64,000 nt of DNA from a bacterium (GCA_022839105.1 JALHDH010000002.1:1-64000); one strand, 5' to 3'; shown: positions 45,898-54,806, counted from the stretch's first letter. Numbers and translations: made by a program. The notes: a model not told the origin generated them from the sequence alone.

Positions 45898-47349
45898 TCA
45901 GTTCAGGCCGGTGGCCTGGTTGAACTCCTCGATCAGCTTGTCCAGCGGGTCGAGGCTCTCCTGCAACTGGCTCCAGTACCCGGCATCGTACCACTGGGCC
46001 TGGATCTCCTCGTAGGTCTTTCCCTGCTGCTCGACCCAGGTATAGTACTTCAGGTTGTGGACGCGCTTGCGGTCCGCGTAGGTCAGCTCCTGCATCCAGT
46101 CCGTCGTGGTCCCCAGCATGTAGCGGTGGAAGGCCACGGCGGCGTCGGTGGCGGTGAAGGGGCCCCGGGCCTGGTTCATCTCGCGCAGGCGGCTGGTGTA
46201 CATCTCGGCTGAGTCGGTGAACATGGTCATCACCACGTCGTCCGAGGTCAGCTCGTAGTACTTCGCCATCTTGATGGCCGAGAGCACGTTGGAGACCGAG
46301 CTGATGCCCAGCCACGACAACTTCTCGATCAGTTCCGGCTTGAGACCCTGGCTGGCCAGGTAGCAATGCCCTTCGGGCTCGTTGAGCAGTCGCATCAGGG
46401 TCATGGTCGCCTCGTCGTCGATGGCCACGACCATGTCGGTGTTCTTGACGTTGTGCACCCAGGGGACGTGCTTGTCCCCGATCCCCTCGATGCGGTGTCC
46501 GCCGAAGCCGTTGGTCAGCAGGGTCGGGCACTGGATGGCCTCGGAGGCGGCGATCTTCGAGGTGGGGAAGAGGTTCTTCATGTAGTCGCCGGCGGCGATG
46601 GTCCCCGCCGAGCCGGTGGCCGAGACCAGGCCGCGATAGGTGCCGCCCACCTGCCGGAGGGCCTCCTCCATGGCTGGTCCGGTCACGTGGTAGTGCCACA
46701 GGTAGTTGCCGAACTCGTCAAACTGGTTGAAGATCACCAGGTCCTGGCCGGACTTGCGCAGCTCCCAGCACTTGTCGAAGATCTCCTTGACGTTGCTCTC
46801 GCAGCCCGGGGTGGCGATGATCTCACCGGCCACGCTCTTGAGCCAGTCGAAGCGCTCCTGGCTCATCTCCTCGGGCAGGATGGCGATCGACTCGCAGCCC
46901 AGCAGGACCGAGTCGTAGGCCCCGCCCCGGCAATAGTTGCCGGTCGAGGGCCAGACCGCCTTCTGGCGGGTGGGGTCGAACTGACCGGTTACCAGGCGCG
47001 GGACCAGGCACCCGAAAGCGGCTCCGACCTTGTGGGCGCCCGTGGGGAACCACTTGCCGGCCAGACCCACGATCCTTGCCGGAACCCCGGTGAGCTCGGA
47101 GGGCAACTCCACGTAGTTGACCGGCCCGAAACCGCCACCGTGGGCCACAGGCTCGTTGTGCCAGGTGATCCGGAACAGGTTCAGGGGGTTGATGTCCCAC
47201 AGCCCGATGTTCTTCAGGCCCTCCACCACATCCGCCGGGATCAGCTCGGGGTGGCGCATCTGCTTGAAGGTGGGGATTCGGATCTTGCGCTCGCGGGCGC
47301 GTTCCACGACGCGCTTCAGGGCCTCAGGGTTTACGGTCAGGTCAATCAT
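45898..47349 (-). CDS. PLP-dependent enzyme of the TrpB/cysteine-synthase fold, substrate unknown
   Basis: A 483-residue fold-type II PLP enzyme. The Schiff-base lysine is Lys107 in WFPTGAHKVGAAFGCLVP, and the phosphate-binding loop is ATGSAGTIAAGDYMKN. VWPSTGNYCRGGAYDSVLLG is the asparagine-loop region. It differs from true TrpB (no GGGSNA loop) and is longer than cysteine synthases (about 310). It belongs to a widespread group annotated only as PLP-dependent subunit beta/cysteine synthase-like. The start ATG 47349 has no strong ribosome site. It is monocistronic with its own terminator. A beta-elimination or replacement reaction is expected. Confidence 0.8.
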   Translation of the reverse strand: MIDLTVNPEALKRVVERARERKIRIPTFKQMRHPELIPADVVEGLKNIGLWDINPLNLFRITWHNEPVAHGGGFGPVNYVELPSELTGVPARIVGLAGKWFPTGAHKVGAAFGCLVPRLVTGQFDPTRQKAVWPSTGNYCRGGAYDSVLLGCESIAILPEEMSQERFDWLKSVAGEIIATPGCESNVKEIFDKCWELRKSGQDLVIFNQFDEFGNYLWHYHVTGPAMEEALRQVGGTYRGLVSATGSAGTIAAGDYMKNLFPTSKIAASEAIQCPTLLTNGFGGHRIEGIGDKHVPWVHNVKNTDMVVAIDDEATMTLMRLLNEPEGHCYLASQGLKPELIEKLSWLGISSVSNVLSAIKMAKYYELTSDDVVMTMFTDSAEMYTSRLREMNQARGPFTATDAAVAFHRYMLGTTTDWMQELTYADRKRVHNLKYYTWVEQQGKTYEEIQAQWYDAGYWSQLQESLDPLDKLIEEFNQATGLN

Positions 47350-47444
47350 CGCGGTACCTCGGTCGGATCGTTTGCCCCGGATTCTGTGATTTCACCGGGT
47401 CTCTGGAAGGAGGGGGGCTGCACCCGGTCGGGAAGGCCCAAGCC

Positions 47445-48134
47445 ATGAGAGCCTTCCGACTGCTGAGCGCGCTTCTCCTCCTTGGAGTTTTCTCCTCCAT
47501 CTCGCTGCAGGCGCGGCCGCTGCCCGCATCCGAGGTCCTCCCGGGGGTTCTGCCCGCGGGTCGCGAACTGGCTCGCCGGCTGGACTCCCTGAGGGTCGAG
47601 TCCCTGTGGCTGCGCGGCAGGCATCCCGTGGACTGGAGGACGGGTCGGGCGACCGGTCCGGATCGCTTCGAGAATCCCCGGACCCGATGCAGTCAGTTCG
47701 CCGCCGCAGCCTGCATGCGGCTCGGGGTCTACCTCCTGCGTCCGCCCCGGCACTCGCCCTATCTGCTGGCCAACGCCCAGTCCACCTGGCTTCACTCCCC
47801 GGAGGCCAGGCAGGAGGGCTGGGAGCCGCTCTCCGACGGGATCGAGGCCCAGGCCCGCGCCAACCAGGGTTGGCTGGTGGTGGCCACCTGGCGGAATCCC
47901 GATCCCGGTCGCCCGGGGCACATCGCCCTGATCCGTCCGGAGATCCGGACCGTGGAAGAGATTCAGGCCGCTGGGCCGGCGATCACGCAGGCCGGGCGGG
48001 AGAACTTCCGGCGGACCAGCCTGGTCCGGGGTTTCCGCAATCACCCGGGGGCCTTCGAAAACGACGAGATCCGCTTCTTCGGCCATCCGATGGAGCAACC
48101 CGGGAACCTCCAGAGCCCGAATCCTGGTCCCTGA
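47445..48134 (+). CDS. Secreted CHAP/NlpC-P60-like protein of unknown function
   Basis: A 229-residue exported protein. Its signal peptide (MRAFRLLSALLLLGVFSSIS, cleaved near SLQA) precedes a domain with NPRTRCSQFAAAACMRLGVY and, 60-odd residues later, WLVVATWRNPDPGRPGHIAL. The Cys in RCSQFA and His in PGHIALI have the order and spacing of papain-like amidases that trim cell-wall peptides, but no exact family is recognised. ATG 47445 follows GGAAGG. It is divergent from the PLP enzyme gene. Confidence 0.55.
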   Translation: MRAFRLLSALLLLGVFSSISLQARPLPASEVLPGVLPAGRELARRLDSLRVESLWLRGRHPVDWRTGRATGPDRFENPRTRCSQFAAAACMRLGVYLLRPPRHSPYLLANAQSTWLHSPEARQEGWEPLSDGIEAQARANQGWLVVATWRNPDPGRPGHIALIRPEIRTVEEIQAAGPAITQAGRENFRRTSLVRGFRNHPGAFENDEIRFFGHPMEQPGNLQSPNPGP

Positions 48135-48159
48135 GCCTTGCTCGGAGCTCAGATCGGAC

Positions 48160-49083
48160 TCAGCCTTCCCGGGGAATGTCCAGGATCACCTGGGAGGTAT
48201 AGGCCCTGGGCGAGGTGCTCGGGGCAGGCGAGAAGAGGCCCTTGCGATCCAGGCGATAGCGCAGGCAGACCGAGAGGATCTCCAGGCTCTGCTGGAGGAA
48301 GCGGACATTGCTGAGCTGGTCGGACTCTCGCCAGGAGATCGGGAAGAAATCGAAGCGGGCCCGGGCAGCCACCAGGTACATCAGCATGTAGACGTTGTAG
48401 TTCAGGTTGTCGGGGAAGGGGAGGTCGAAGCGGTCGGCCAGCAGCGCCGTCCGGAAGAGGTTCAGGCCGGAGCCCAGATCGGTCAAGCGGCGGCCGGCCA
48501 CCAGCGAGACCAGGGCGTTGAAGACCAGGTTGCCCAGGATTCGGAACCGGGAGTAGCCCAAAAAGCGGCTGCCTCGGGTGAAGCGGCTTCCCAGGAAGGC
48601 GTCGAGTTCCAGGACCCGGCCTTCCTCGAGCCAGGGCAGCAGGTCCCGGACATCGGCCTGGTCATCTCCGTGCAGCACCGCGACGTGGGTGTACCCGTGT
48701 CGCAGCGCGTAGGAGAAGGCCACCTTGTGGCTGCCGCCCAGGCTATAGTTTGCGTCGTTGCGGAGCAGGACCAGGGGAAAGCCCGGGTGGAGCCGCGCCC
48801 AGGCCAGGACGGCCTCCTCGGTGCCATCGGTGCTGCGGTTGTCGACCAGGAGCACCCTGTGCACCTGCGCCATCACCCGGGGGTCGAGCTGGTCGAGAAC
48901 CCGCACCACCTGCCGGGCGCAGTTGAAGGCGGGGATGAAGAGCAGCAGCCGGTTGGATGGAGTCTTCAAGATTCTCGAACCCCCTGGGGAATCGGGCTGG
49001 GAGGCTCCGGGTCCCGGGTCCGGTCGGGAGGACTCGAGGCCCTGCCCGCTCTCGGATTCCGCACCCGGATTTCTCCGGAACAT
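48160..49083 (-). CDS. Family 2 glycosyltransferase
   Basis: A 307-residue GT-A glycosyltransferase like DPM1/GtrB proteins: LLLFIPAFNCARQVVRVLDQ, VLLVDNRSTDGTEEAVLAWA and the metal-binding HGDDQADVRDLL (near residue 140) are intact, followed by DAFLGSRFTRGSRFLGYSRF. There is no C-terminal TM pair, so it is probably peripheral. The ATG at 49083 lacks a ribosome site and gives a proline-rich leader of 40 residues; TTG near 48969 would begin at LKTPSNR and may be the true start. It lies 45 bases beyond xth on the same strand. Donor and acceptor are unknown. Confidence 0.82.
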   Translation of the reverse strand: MFRRNPGAESESGQGLESSRPDPGPGASQPDSPGGSRILKTPSNRLLLFIPAFNCARQVVRVLDQLDPRVMAQVHRVLLVDNRSTDGTEEAVLAWARLHPGFPLVLLRNDANYSLGGSHKVAFSYALRHGYTHVAVLHGDDQADVRDLLPWLEEGRVLELDAFLGSRFTRGSRFLGYSRFRILGNLVFNALVSLVAGRRLTDLGSGLNLFRTALLADRFDLPFPDNLNYNVYMLMYLVAARARFDFFPISWRESDQLSNVRFLQQSLEILSVCLRYRLDRKGLFSPAPSTSPRAYTSQVILDIPREG

Positions 49084-49128
49084 GCGCAGTTTTGCACCAG
49101 GGTCGGGAAACCTGCCTTTTTGGGAGGC

Positions 49129-49896
49129 TCAGGGAGGGTCCAACAGGACCCCCACCGGGCAATGGTCCGAGCCCTGGACCTGGGGCTGATGGAAGGACTC
49201 GAGCACCCGGGGATCCAGATCCTGATCTGCCACCACGTAGTCGATCCGCCAGCCGATATTCCTCTCGCGGACCCCCTTGCGGTGGCTCCACCAGGTATAG
49301 TGCCCTGGCTCGGGGCAGCGCATGCGGAAGGTGTCCACGAAGCCGGAGTCCAGGAGCCGGTCCATCCAGGCCCGCTCCTGGGGCAGGAAGCCCGCGTTGT
49401 CCTGGTTTTCCCGGGGATTGCGCAGGTCGATCTCGCGGTGGGCGATGTTGTAGTCGCCGCAGAGCAGCACGTGTCGGCCGCGCGAGCGAAGCCCCTCCAG
49501 CCACTTCAGGATGGCCTCGCAGAAGGCCAGCTTGAAGGGGAGCCGGGCGTGAGTGCGCTGGCTGTTGGGGAAGTAGGCGTTCACCACCGCCAGTCTGCCG
49601 AATTCCAGGGTCAGGACCCGCCCCTCCTCATCGAACTCGGGCTGGCCCAGTCCGTAGTGCACGACTTCAGGTGGTCTTCTCGAGAAGGTGGCCACCCCCG
49701 AGTAGCCGGGACGGCGGGCCGGGTTCCAGAAGGCGTGGTAGCCCGCGAAGGAATCGAGCTCCTCTTCAACCTGCTCGCGACGAGCCCGGATCTCCTGCAG
49801 GCAGACCACCTCGGCGGCCTGGGCCCGCACCCAGGAGAGCAGGCCCTTGCGAAAGCAGGATCGAATGCCGTTGACGTTCCAGGAGAGCAGTTTCAT
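49129..49896 (-). CDS. xth: Exodeoxyribonuclease III / AP endonuclease
   Basis: An Mg-dependent AP endonuclease and 3' exonuclease of base excision repair. It is 255 residues long. MKLLSWNVNGIRSCFRKGLL, VCLQEIRARREQVEEE (metal Glu), CGDYNIAHREIDLRNP (catalytic Asp-Asn), WRIDYVVADQDLD and GSDHCPVGVLLD (terminal Asp-His) are all conserved. ATG 49896 is a clear family start. It is followed by a glycosyltransferase gene on the same strand. Confidence 0.95.
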   Translation of the reverse strand: MKLLSWNVNGIRSCFRKGLLSWVRAQAAEVVCLQEIRARREQVEEELDSFAGYHAFWNPARRPGYSGVATFSRRPPEVVHYGLGQPEFDEEGRVLTLEFGRLAVVNAYFPNSQRTHARLPFKLAFCEAILKWLEGLRSRGRHVLLCGDYNIAHREIDLRNPRENQDNAGFLPQERAWMDRLLDSGFVDTFRMRCPEPGHYTWWSHRKGVRERNIGWRIDYVVADQDLDPRVLESFHQPQVQGSDHCPVGVLLDPP

Positions 49897-49986
49897 CGGC
49901 CCGGAGCTTGGTCACTGGGGCCCGGGTTCCTCCGCCCGATGGAGCGTTTCCTTGAGGCTCATCCGAAGCCCTGAGAGGTCACACCC

Positions 49987-51825
49987 ATGTATTCTGGAGC
50001 CCTGCAGGCGGCCATCGAGGCCGCACGTCTCGCCGGAGACCTCCTCCTGGCCGAGTTCTGCCGCCCGGGAGGCCCCCGAGGCAGCTCCGGGCACGCCCCC
50101 GCAGACGGCCAGGCCGAGGGGCTGATCGCCGAATTGCTGCTGGGTCGCTTCCCCGAGTGGGGTTTCCGTGGGGAGGAAAGGCCGGAGCTTCGTCGGGGCG
50201 GCGAGCACGTCTGGGTGGTGGACCCCAACGACGGAACCAGCGCCTGGCTCGAGGGCTGGCGAGGCAGCGCGGTCTCGATCGCCCTGGTGCATCGGGGGCG
50301 TCCGGTGCTGGGTGTGGTGCATGCCTTCGCGGTGGGGGAGGGCGACCTCTTCGCCTGGGCTGAAGGCTGCGGTCCCGTGCTCCGCAATGGCGTCCCCCTG
50401 ATCGCTCGGAGCTGGCCCGAGACCCTCTCGAATCGGGATGTGGTCCTGGTCTCCCAGCACGCCGACCATCGAGCCGGGTTCAACGCCCGGGCCGTCGCTC
50501 CGGCCCGCTTCCGGGCCGTTCCGGGAATCGCCTGGAGGCTGGCCCTGGTGGCGGCCGGGGAAGGGGCGGCGGCGGTCTCGCTCTCGGGTCCGGGCGACTG
50601 GGACTATGCGGCCGGGCACGCCCTGCTGCGCGGAGCGGGGGGAGACCTCTACGACGAGGCGGCCAGGCCCGTCGGTTACGATTCCCAGGGGCGCAGTTCC
50701 CTTGCGCGCTGCTTCGGAGGCTCCCAGCCCCTGGCCCGCGAGCTGGCTGGCCGGGACTGGAGCCTGGGTCCACCCCGGCCCTCCTCCCTGTGCTGGCCCT
50801 CACGAGGGCGCATCCTGACCGATCGGGGCCTCCTGGCCCGAGCCCAGGGGGTCCTGCTGGGGCAGGTCGCGGGAGATTCGCTGGGCAGCCTGGTGGAATT
50901 CTTGGACCCGGAGCAGATCCGGCGCCGTCATCCGGAAGGAGTCCGGGAACTGGCCGACGGGGGGACCTGGAACACGCTGGCAGGACAGCCGACCGACGAT
51001 TCAGAGATGGCCCTGGCCCTGGCCCGGTCGATCCTGGCTTCGGGAGGGTGGTCTTCGAGTGCGTCGGCCTGGGCCTACGGGGCCTGGCTCCGCTCCGGGC
51101 CCTTCGATGTCGGGAACACGACCCGGACGGTCCTGGGCGGCCTCGGTGAGGACCATTCTCCCGAAGAGGCCGAGGGGATCTGCCGGGAGGCAGCGCTGCG
51201 GGTGGCCCGGCAGGGGGGGCAGGCCAATGGTTCGCTGATGCGGATCAGTTCGCTGGGGATCTTCGGGCATGCCCTGGAAACCGAGGTGCTGGTGGAGATG
51301 GCCCGCCGGGAGAGCGCCCTGACCCACGCCCATCCCGTCTGCGCGGATGCCTGCGCGGCCTTCGTGCTGGCCATCGCCTTCGCCTTGCGCACCGGCGGGG
51401 CGCCTCGGGAGGTCTGGGAGGTGGCCCGGGACTGGGCCCGCGAGCACGCCCACCCCGACGTGCTGGAGACGCTCGAGGCCGCCGACCAGGGGCCGCCGGC
51501 CCGCTTCACCACGCAGCAGGGCTGGGTCCGGACCGCCTTGCAGAACGCCTTCTATCGGTTGCTTCACGCCGGGAGCCTGGAGCAGGGCGTGGTGGAGACG
51601 GTGGCATGCGGGGGGGATACCGACACCAACGCGGCCATCGCGGGGGCCTTGCTGGGCGCCGTGCACGGACGCCAGGCGATCCCGAAAGGGTGGGAGGAGG
51701 CCGTCCTGACCTGCCGGGCGCTTCCTCCGGCTCCTCATCCGCGTCCCCAGGAGTACTGGCCGGTGGACGGGCTCATCCTGGCCGAGAACCTGGCGGTCCT
51801 GGGCCAGGAGGCGGCTTCGGACTGA
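49987..51825 (+). CDS. Inositol-monophosphatase-like phosphatase fused to ADP-ribosylglycohydrolase
   Basis: A 612-residue fusion. Residues 1-265 are an IMPase/CysQ-type phosphatase with metal motifs RGEERPEL (near 60), VVDPNDGTSAWLEGW (near 78) and GPGDWDYAAGHAL (near 204). Residues 285-605 are an ADP-ribosylglycohydrolase (DraG/ARH3 fold): GVLLGQVAGDSLGSLVEFL, QPTDDSEMALALARS (near 335) and CGGDTDTNAAIAGALLGAVH (near 541), which supply the dinuclear metal site. No stop separates the halves. ATG 49987 lies 90 bases from the divergent xth. A combined phosphatase/ADP-ribose hydrolase role, for example on phosphorylated ADP-ribose or tRNA-repair products, is inference. Confidence 0.85.
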   Translation: MYSGALQAAIEAARLAGDLLLAEFCRPGGPRGSSGHAPADGQAEGLIAELLLGRFPEWGFRGEERPELRRGGEHVWVVDPNDGTSAWLEGWRGSAVSIALVHRGRPVLGVVHAFAVGEGDLFAWAEGCGPVLRNGVPLIARSWPETLSNRDVVLVSQHADHRAGFNARAVAPARFRAVPGIAWRLALVAAGEGAAAVSLSGPGDWDYAAGHALLRGAGGDLYDEAARPVGYDSQGRSSLARCFGGSQPLARELAGRDWSLGPPRPSSLCWPSRGRILTDRGLLARAQGVLLGQVAGDSLGSLVEFLDPEQIRRRHPEGVRELADGGTWNTLAGQPTDDSEMALALARSILASGGWSSSASAWAYGAWLRSGPFDVGNTTRTVLGGLGEDHSPEEAEGICREAALRVARQGGQANGSLMRISSLGIFGHALETEVLVEMARRESALTHAHPVCADACAAFVLAIAFALRTGGAPREVWEVARDWAREHAHPDVLETLEAADQGPPARFTTQQGWVRTALQNAFYRLLHAGSLEQGVVETVACGGDTDTNAAIAGALLGAVHGRQAIPKGWEEAVLTCRALPPAPHPRPQEYWPVDGLILAENLAVLGQEAASD

Positions 51826-51834
51826 GAGGCAGGG

Positions 51835-51871
51835 GCCCGGCCGGGGTGTCTCGCGGACAGCCCCGCCGGGC
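51835..51871. terminator. Hairpin between convergent genes
   Basis: GCCCGGC (51835-51841) pairs with GCCGGGC (51865-51871), GGGG (51843-51846) with CCCC (51861-51864), and GTC (51848-51850) with GAC (51856-51858). The result is a bulged stem of about 14 bp ten bases after the fusion-gene stop. There is no T-run; probably bidirectional. Confidence 0.5.
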
Positions 51872-51895
51872 CGGGAGGGAGCTTCGGGTGGACGC

Positions 51896-52405
51896 TCAGA
51901 GGTCCTTGAGGAGATCCCGCCCCTTCTCGCTGACCGTGGCCACCCAGTTGATGTGCCAGGCCAGTGCTTCGGGGGTCAGCCCGGCCAGGTCCAGCTCGGT
52001 CTGGCAATCCAGATCCCCGTGCTCGGGATCCAGCACGAACTTGGCGAAGGGGTGGCCATTGTTCAGTTCCATGGCCTTGCGCAGGAGCGCGGGGCTGAAG
52101 TCCTCGCCCGGCTCCCGGTCGACCAGGGTGCTGAAGATCAGGGCGTGCTTCTTCGATTCGTCCCAATAGACGACCAGTACATCCACGTCGGCCGCCGAGT
52201 CGCTCTGGAAGCGGACCAGGTAGCCCTCCCGGCCCAGGGAGTGGAAGTTCAGGCCCGTCTTCTCAATGAGCTCTCCCAGGTTTGGGGAGCCGCCCTGGGG
52301 TCGGGTGGAGTCTTCGGCCTGCGCCGGGGCCGAGAAGGTGAGCACGAGCATGAGGGCCAGGAGGCTCGCAAGCCTCCCCGCCAGGCGTCGATGGGATGGG
52401 TGCAT
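51896..52405 (-). CDS. Secreted YbjN/type III chaperone-fold-like protein
   Basis: A 169-residue protein with a signal peptide (RLASLLALMLVLTFSAPAQA, cleaved before EDS). The mature part, beginning LGELIEKTGLNFHSLGREGY and ending LTPEALAWHINWVATVSEKG, has the alternating strand/helix pattern of YbjN-like proteins, which share the type III secretion chaperone fold. No secretion genes are nearby. ATG 52405 follows AGGAGG at four bases. The function is unknown; an exported member of this fold is unusual, since most are cytoplasmic. Confidence 0.55.
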   Translation of the reverse strand: MHPSHRRLAGRLASLLALMLVLTFSAPAQAEDSTRPQGGSPNLGELIEKTGLNFHSLGREGYLVRFQSDSAADVDVLVVYWDESKKHALIFSTLVDREPGEDFSPALLRKAMELNNGHPFAKFVLDPEHGDLDCQTELDLAGLTPEALAWHINWVATVSEKGRDLLKDL

Positions 52406-52517
52406 GAGGCCTCCTGGTGTGGTGGATGGATCCTGAGGCCTTCATTCAATGCCCGTCGGGCCACTCCTGGGGACGGCGGGATGGGGGAGCCGGGAGACCG
52501 GACGGATTGCCGGGAGG

Positions 52518-53864
52518 CTACTTCACGGCGCGAGACGCGGGCCGCTCGGGGGCGGCGGGGATCTCGCCCGAGGTCCGGTGCCTTGCCATGACCTCCAGGA
52601 TCGTCTCGGCCAGGGTGACCGGGTCGTGGCGCACCAGCGAGTCCTCGTTCATCAGGTTGGCGGGGATCGGCTCGACTCCCAGTTCCCGGATTCGCGGCAG
52701 GTCCGGCTTGACGGGATGGGCCCCCTCCCTCTCATACTTGCTGAGCAGCCGGTTTGGGGGGGCCACGTTGACCACGGCATAGTCGACCAGCGGGCCTCCG
52801 ACGTGGCGGTGAAGCGCTTCAAGGTGGTCGGCCGCGCTGTATCCGTCGGTCTCTCCGGGCTGGGTCATCACGTTGCAGACATAGACCTTGGGAGCAGGAC
52901 AGGCCCGCACCGCTTCGGCCACACCTTCCACCAGCAGGTTGGGGATCACGCTGGTGTACAGGCTTCCTGGCCCCAGGACCACCAGATCCGCTTCGGCGAT
53001 CACCTTGAGGACCTCGGCTGGAGGGTGACAGCGCCGGGGCTCCAGATACACCTCCGAGACTGCTCCCTGGGCCTTGGGGATGTCGCTCTCGCCTCGGACG
53101 CAGCGGCCCTCCTTGAGGCGGGCGCACAGGGTGACCGGGGTCAGGGTGGCCGGCAGGACCCGGCCTCGGGTGGCCAGGATCTGGCTGGCGCGCTTCAAGG
53201 CCACCTCGAAGTCGCCGGAGAGCTCGGTCAGGGCCGCCAGGAAGAGATTGCCGAAGGAGTGCCCCTCCAGCCCCTGCCCGTCGCGGAAGCGGTATTGGAA
53301 GAGCTCGGAGAGGAGGCTCTCGTCGTCGGCCATGGCCACCAGGCAGTTGCGCAGGTCTCCAGGGGGAAGCATGCCCAGTTCCTTGGAAAGCCGTCCGGAG
53401 CTGCCTCCGTCATCCGAGACCGTCACGATGGCCACCAGGTTGGAGGTGTGGCTCTTGAGACCGCGCAGCAGGGTGGAAAGGCCAGTCCCTCCCCCCAGGG
53501 CCACGATCTTCAGTCCGTGTCCGAGTTGGCGTCGCTCGTACAGCAGTTCCACCAACCTCTTCTGATGGTGGGGGACGGCGGCGTGGTAGACCGAGAGGAA
53601 CCATCGGTGCATCGACCAGAGCATGACGGCCAGGCCCGTCCCCACCAGGCACCAGTCGACCAGGGCGCTGGAGGGCCTCCAGCCCGTCCACGAGCCGACC
53701 AGCTCGATCAGCGCCAGTTCCAGGAGCAGGGCCGGCTTGTTGGTGGTCAGGAGCATCAGGCCCGTCGAGAAGGTGACCAGGCCGAGCAGGGAGAGGAAGA
53801 GCCAGCGCTTGATCCGCATGCCTGGCAACAGCCACTTCAGCGGAGCCAGGAGCCTGGTCTTCAC
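52518..53864 (-). CDS. YvcK/CofD-like gluconeogenesis factor with N-terminal membrane region
   Basis: A 448-residue protein. Two TM helices (about residues 20-40 and 70-87) and a basic linker precede a full YvcK domain starting at about residue 117: IVALGGGTGLSTLLRGLK, VTVSDDGGSSGRLSKELGM, PPGDLRNCLVAMAD, VLGPGSLYTSVIPNLLVEG and NVMTQPGETDGYSAADH. YvcK controls carbon flux and cell envelope synthesis and binds UDP-GlcNAc in Bacillus. The GTG start (53864) overlaps the rapZ stop (GTGA), preserving the rapZ-yvcK pair of Gram-positive bacteria; whiA is absent. Membrane-anchored forms are known in some lineages. Confidence 0.88.
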   Translation of the reverse strand: MKTRLLAPLKWLLPGMRIKRWLFLSLLGLVTFSTGLMLLTTNKPALLLELALIELVGSWTGWRPSSALVDWCLVGTGLAVMLWSMHRWFLSVYHAAVPHHQKRLVELLYERRQLGHGLKIVALGGGTGLSTLLRGLKSHTSNLVAIVTVSDDGGSSGRLSKELGMLPPGDLRNCLVAMADDESLLSELFQYRFRDGQGLEGHSFGNLFLAALTELSGDFEVALKRASQILATRGRVLPATLTPVTLCARLKEGRCVRGESDIPKAQGAVSEVYLEPRRCHPPAEVLKVIAEADLVVLGPGSLYTSVIPNLLVEGVAEAVRACPAPKVYVCNVMTQPGETDGYSAADHLEALHRHVGGPLVDYAVVNVAPPNRLLSKYEREGAHPVKPDLPRIRELGVEPIPANLMNEDSLVRHDPVTLAETILEVMARHRTSGEIPAAPERPASRAVK

Positions 53865-54757
53865 GAGGACGGGGGAGGCTCGGCACGCTGGATGTCCCGA
53901 TGTTCGACCGAGACCGGGTGCCCCTTCTCTTGCAGCGCGCTCGCCACCGCGGCGGCCATGGCGGTCGAGCGGTGGCGGCCTCCGGTGCAGCCGAAGGCCA
54001 GGGTCAGATGGCGCTTGCGCTCGCGGACGAACTGGGGCAGCAGGAAGTCCAGGAGGTCCAGGACCCGATGGAGGAACTCGCGGGCCGCCTCCCGGGCGAA
54101 AAGGTAGTCCCGGACGGGCTCGTCCAACCCGGAGAGCGGGTTCAGTTCGGGGATATAGTAGGGGTTCGGCAGGAAGCGGCAGTCCAGGATCATGTCGACA
54201 TCCATGGGGACTCCGTACTTGAATCCGAAGCTCACCACATGGAGGCTGGCCTTCCCGGGGGACTCCGAGCCCGAGAAGCGCTGGAGGATGGCCGTGCGCA
54301 GCCGGTGCGCCGAGAGATGAGAGGTGTCCAGGTTCCAGTCGGCCCGGTTGCGCAGGCCCTTGAGCAGGCGCCGCTCCTCCTGGATGCCTTGCAGGACCCG
54401 GCCGTTCGAGGCCAGGGGATGTTGGCGGCGGGTCTCGGAGTAGCGCCGGACCAGGACCTCGTCGGCTGCCTCCAGGTACAGGATGAAGGGCTCGAAGCCC
54501 AGGCGCGGCAACTCGGCGATGGCGCCCTGGAGCTCGGGAAAGAACTCACGACCCCGGATGTCGATCACCATGGCCAGCCGGGCCACGCTGGAAGACCCGC
54601 AGAGTTGGGCGAACTTCGGGATCAGGGCCGGAGGCAGGTTGTCCACGCAGAAGTAGCCGAGGTCCTCGAAGCACTTCATGGCGAGGCTCTTGCCGGCGCC
54701 GGACATCCCGGTGATGATGACGAATTCTCGCTGATCCACGGAGAAGTCTTCGTTCAC
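53861..54757 (-). CDS. rapZ: RapZ/YvcJ nucleotide-binding RNase adapter protein
   Basis: A 298-residue protein. The Walker A motif GMSGAGKS is at 17-24, the Walker B-like VIDIRGREFFPEL region follows, and the C-terminal domain has VVSFGFKYGVP, RFLPNPYYIPELNPLSGLD and FGCTGGRHRSTAMA, the segment linked with RNA and metabolite binding. In E. coli RapZ senses glucosamine-6-phosphate and guides RNase E to GlmZ; in Bacillus YvcJ pairs with YvcK. The GTG at 54757 has AGGAGG ten bases upstream; GTG 54763 (two residues longer) is also possible. It lies downstream of glnA across a strong hairpin. Confidence 0.94.
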   Translation of the reverse strand: MNEDFSVDQREFVIITGMSGAGKSLAMKCFEDLGYFCVDNLPPALIPKFAQLCGSSSVARLAMVIDIRGREFFPELQGAIAELPRLGFEPFILYLEAADEVLVRRYSETRRQHPLASNGRVLQGIQEERRLLKGLRNRADWNLDTSHLSAHRLRTAILQRFSGSESPGKASLHVVSFGFKYGVPMDVDMILDCRFLPNPYYIPELNPLSGLDEPVRDYLFAREAAREFLHRVLDLLDFLLPQFVRERKRHLTLAFGCTGGRHRSTAMAAAVASALQEKGHPVSVEHRDIQRAEPPPSS

Positions 54758-54806
54758 TCCCACTCCACCTCCTCGCCGTCCCGCCTCGCCGGATGGACAG
54801 GTTCTC

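Noticed and set aside
45898..47349. Assignment as trpB
   Set aside because: It lacks the TrpB phosphate loop and has no trpA partner; the loop and size fit the uncharacterised cysteine-synthase-like group.
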